64,000 nt of DNA from Gibbula magus (Eukaryota; Mollusca; Gastropoda; Trochida; Trochidae): assembly GCA_936450465.1 (NCBI GenBank), contig OW388291.1, positions 85,977,099-86,041,098 on the forward strand. The letters run 5' to 3'. The position numbers and the translations under genes are program-made. The notes beneath the pieces are model-generated. The model was not told where the DNA came from, did no database searches, and saw only the letters and a program-made list of their open reading frames with translations. Below, piece by piece: positions 63,295-64,000 of the stretch (within the stretch, counting starts at the first letter, position 1; each line of letters begins with the position of its first letter).

Positions 63295-63847
63295 ATTGTA
63301 AATTTCATAAGTGCGCGAAGCGCATGAGAATGAAATTATAATTTTATAAGGGAACTGAAATAAGGTCTAAACTTGATAATCTCTGGCTTCGGCACGAGAT
63401 CTCAGCCTTTAAAAGAAATCTCGCGAGATGTGACAGGTCACATGATCATCCTCTTTTTGAATGGCTTCAGACGTGCATTGTTTCACTCAAATAAAAACAA
63501 ACAATAATGTATTCTCTCAAACTTTTATCAACACAATAAATCCTGGTAAATAAAATTGACTGTATGGCATTATTACTTATACACCAAGTCTAGTATGAAC
63601 AAGTTAAATGTCTCTGGTCACAATCTTGTGACATTCACGAACAAATCTTCAGTGATGAACCAACACTGCAACTCGAAACTTGCTTTCCAGTCAGTCCATA
63701 GAAGTTTAACTGCAACACAGTTATCATCATTAGTACAACATGATAATTATATGGGAGGTGTGGGTGGGAGTTTAGACCTTATTTCAGTTCCCTTATAAAA
63801 TTATAATTTCATTCTCATGCGCTTCGCGCACTTATGAAATTTACAAT
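63295..63847. mobile_element. Foldback element with exact 79-bp inverted arms
   Basis: The left arm (63295-63373) begins TTGTAAATTTCATAAGTGCG. The right arm (63769-63847) ends ACTTATGAAATTTACAA. They are perfect reverse complements by eye, with a 395-bp loop. The word GAACTGAAATAAGGTCTAAA then recurs directly at about 63858, giving a third partial arm. It has no coding potential. The identity of the arms implies recent origin or ongoing conversion. Confidence 0.85.
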
Positions 63848-64000
63848 TTTACTTCGTGAACTGAAATAAGGTCTAAACTTGATAATTCAAAGCCATGCAG
63901 GTAAACTTAATTGCTTATATTTTCAGTACTTTTGTGACATAAGTATTCTTTTTAGTTTCTTTGTGATAGAATTTGTGGAAAGTATTTGCATTAGTCCAAT

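Overview
The window is animal nuclear DNA, most likely from a mollusc (a bivalve is my best guess; this is an inference). The evidence is AT-rich sequence, a multi-exon TRAF signalling gene with GT/AG introns and phase-consistent exons, and a dense load of inverted-repeat elements, LINE tails, a piggyBac transposon and a DIRS-like retroelement. There are no operons and no bacterial-style gene packing.

Layout: 1-9 kb is repeat-rich intergenic DNA with a CACGTG-rich promoter-like patch, a LINE 3' remnant, a perfect-ended 268-bp MITE and many copies of a repeat family whose ends read AGAGCC..GCTCATCAG and CTGATGAGCTAAAA. One of these copies carries a nested 450-bp MITE with a 10-bp target duplication. 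9-15 kb holds a lone exon candidate, a decayed Tc1/mariner gene and tRNA-like SINE sequence. 15-43.4 kb is one host gene on the minus strand: nine coding exons for a TRAF3-like adaptor of about 524 residues (RING, TRAF zinc fingers, coiled coil, MATH). Its 16-kb sixth intron contains a 6,150-bp piggyBac element with both TTAA target copies, and a degraded DIRS-type retroelement bracketed by inverted CTAG-rich repeats. A decayed copy of TRAF exon 2 lies upstream of the start codon.

43.4-51.7 kb is repeat-rich: a LINE tail, palindromes, a 529-bp direct duplication, and a small inverted-repeat element with a tRNA-like promoter box.

The most interesting object is at 51,708-61,404. It is a 9.7-kb element with inverted ends and an exact 6-bp target duplication (AATGTT). 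It carries four same-strand genes: a protein with two tandem PC4-like ssDNA-binding domains, a small basic protein, a C2H2-zinc-finger/A32-like packaging ATPase fusion, and a C2HC zinc-finger protein with acidic segments. A roughly 30-codon relic resembling the start of a Polinton/Maverick integrase lies between the first and second genes. No polymerase, protease or capsid gene is visible, and the right 5.6 kb has no convincing ORF. I read it as a reduced, probably non-autonomous Polinton/Maverick-type virus-like element that kept a packaging ATPase and DNA-binding proteins.

61.4-64 kb is AT-rich host DNA ending in a foldback element with exact 79-bp arms.
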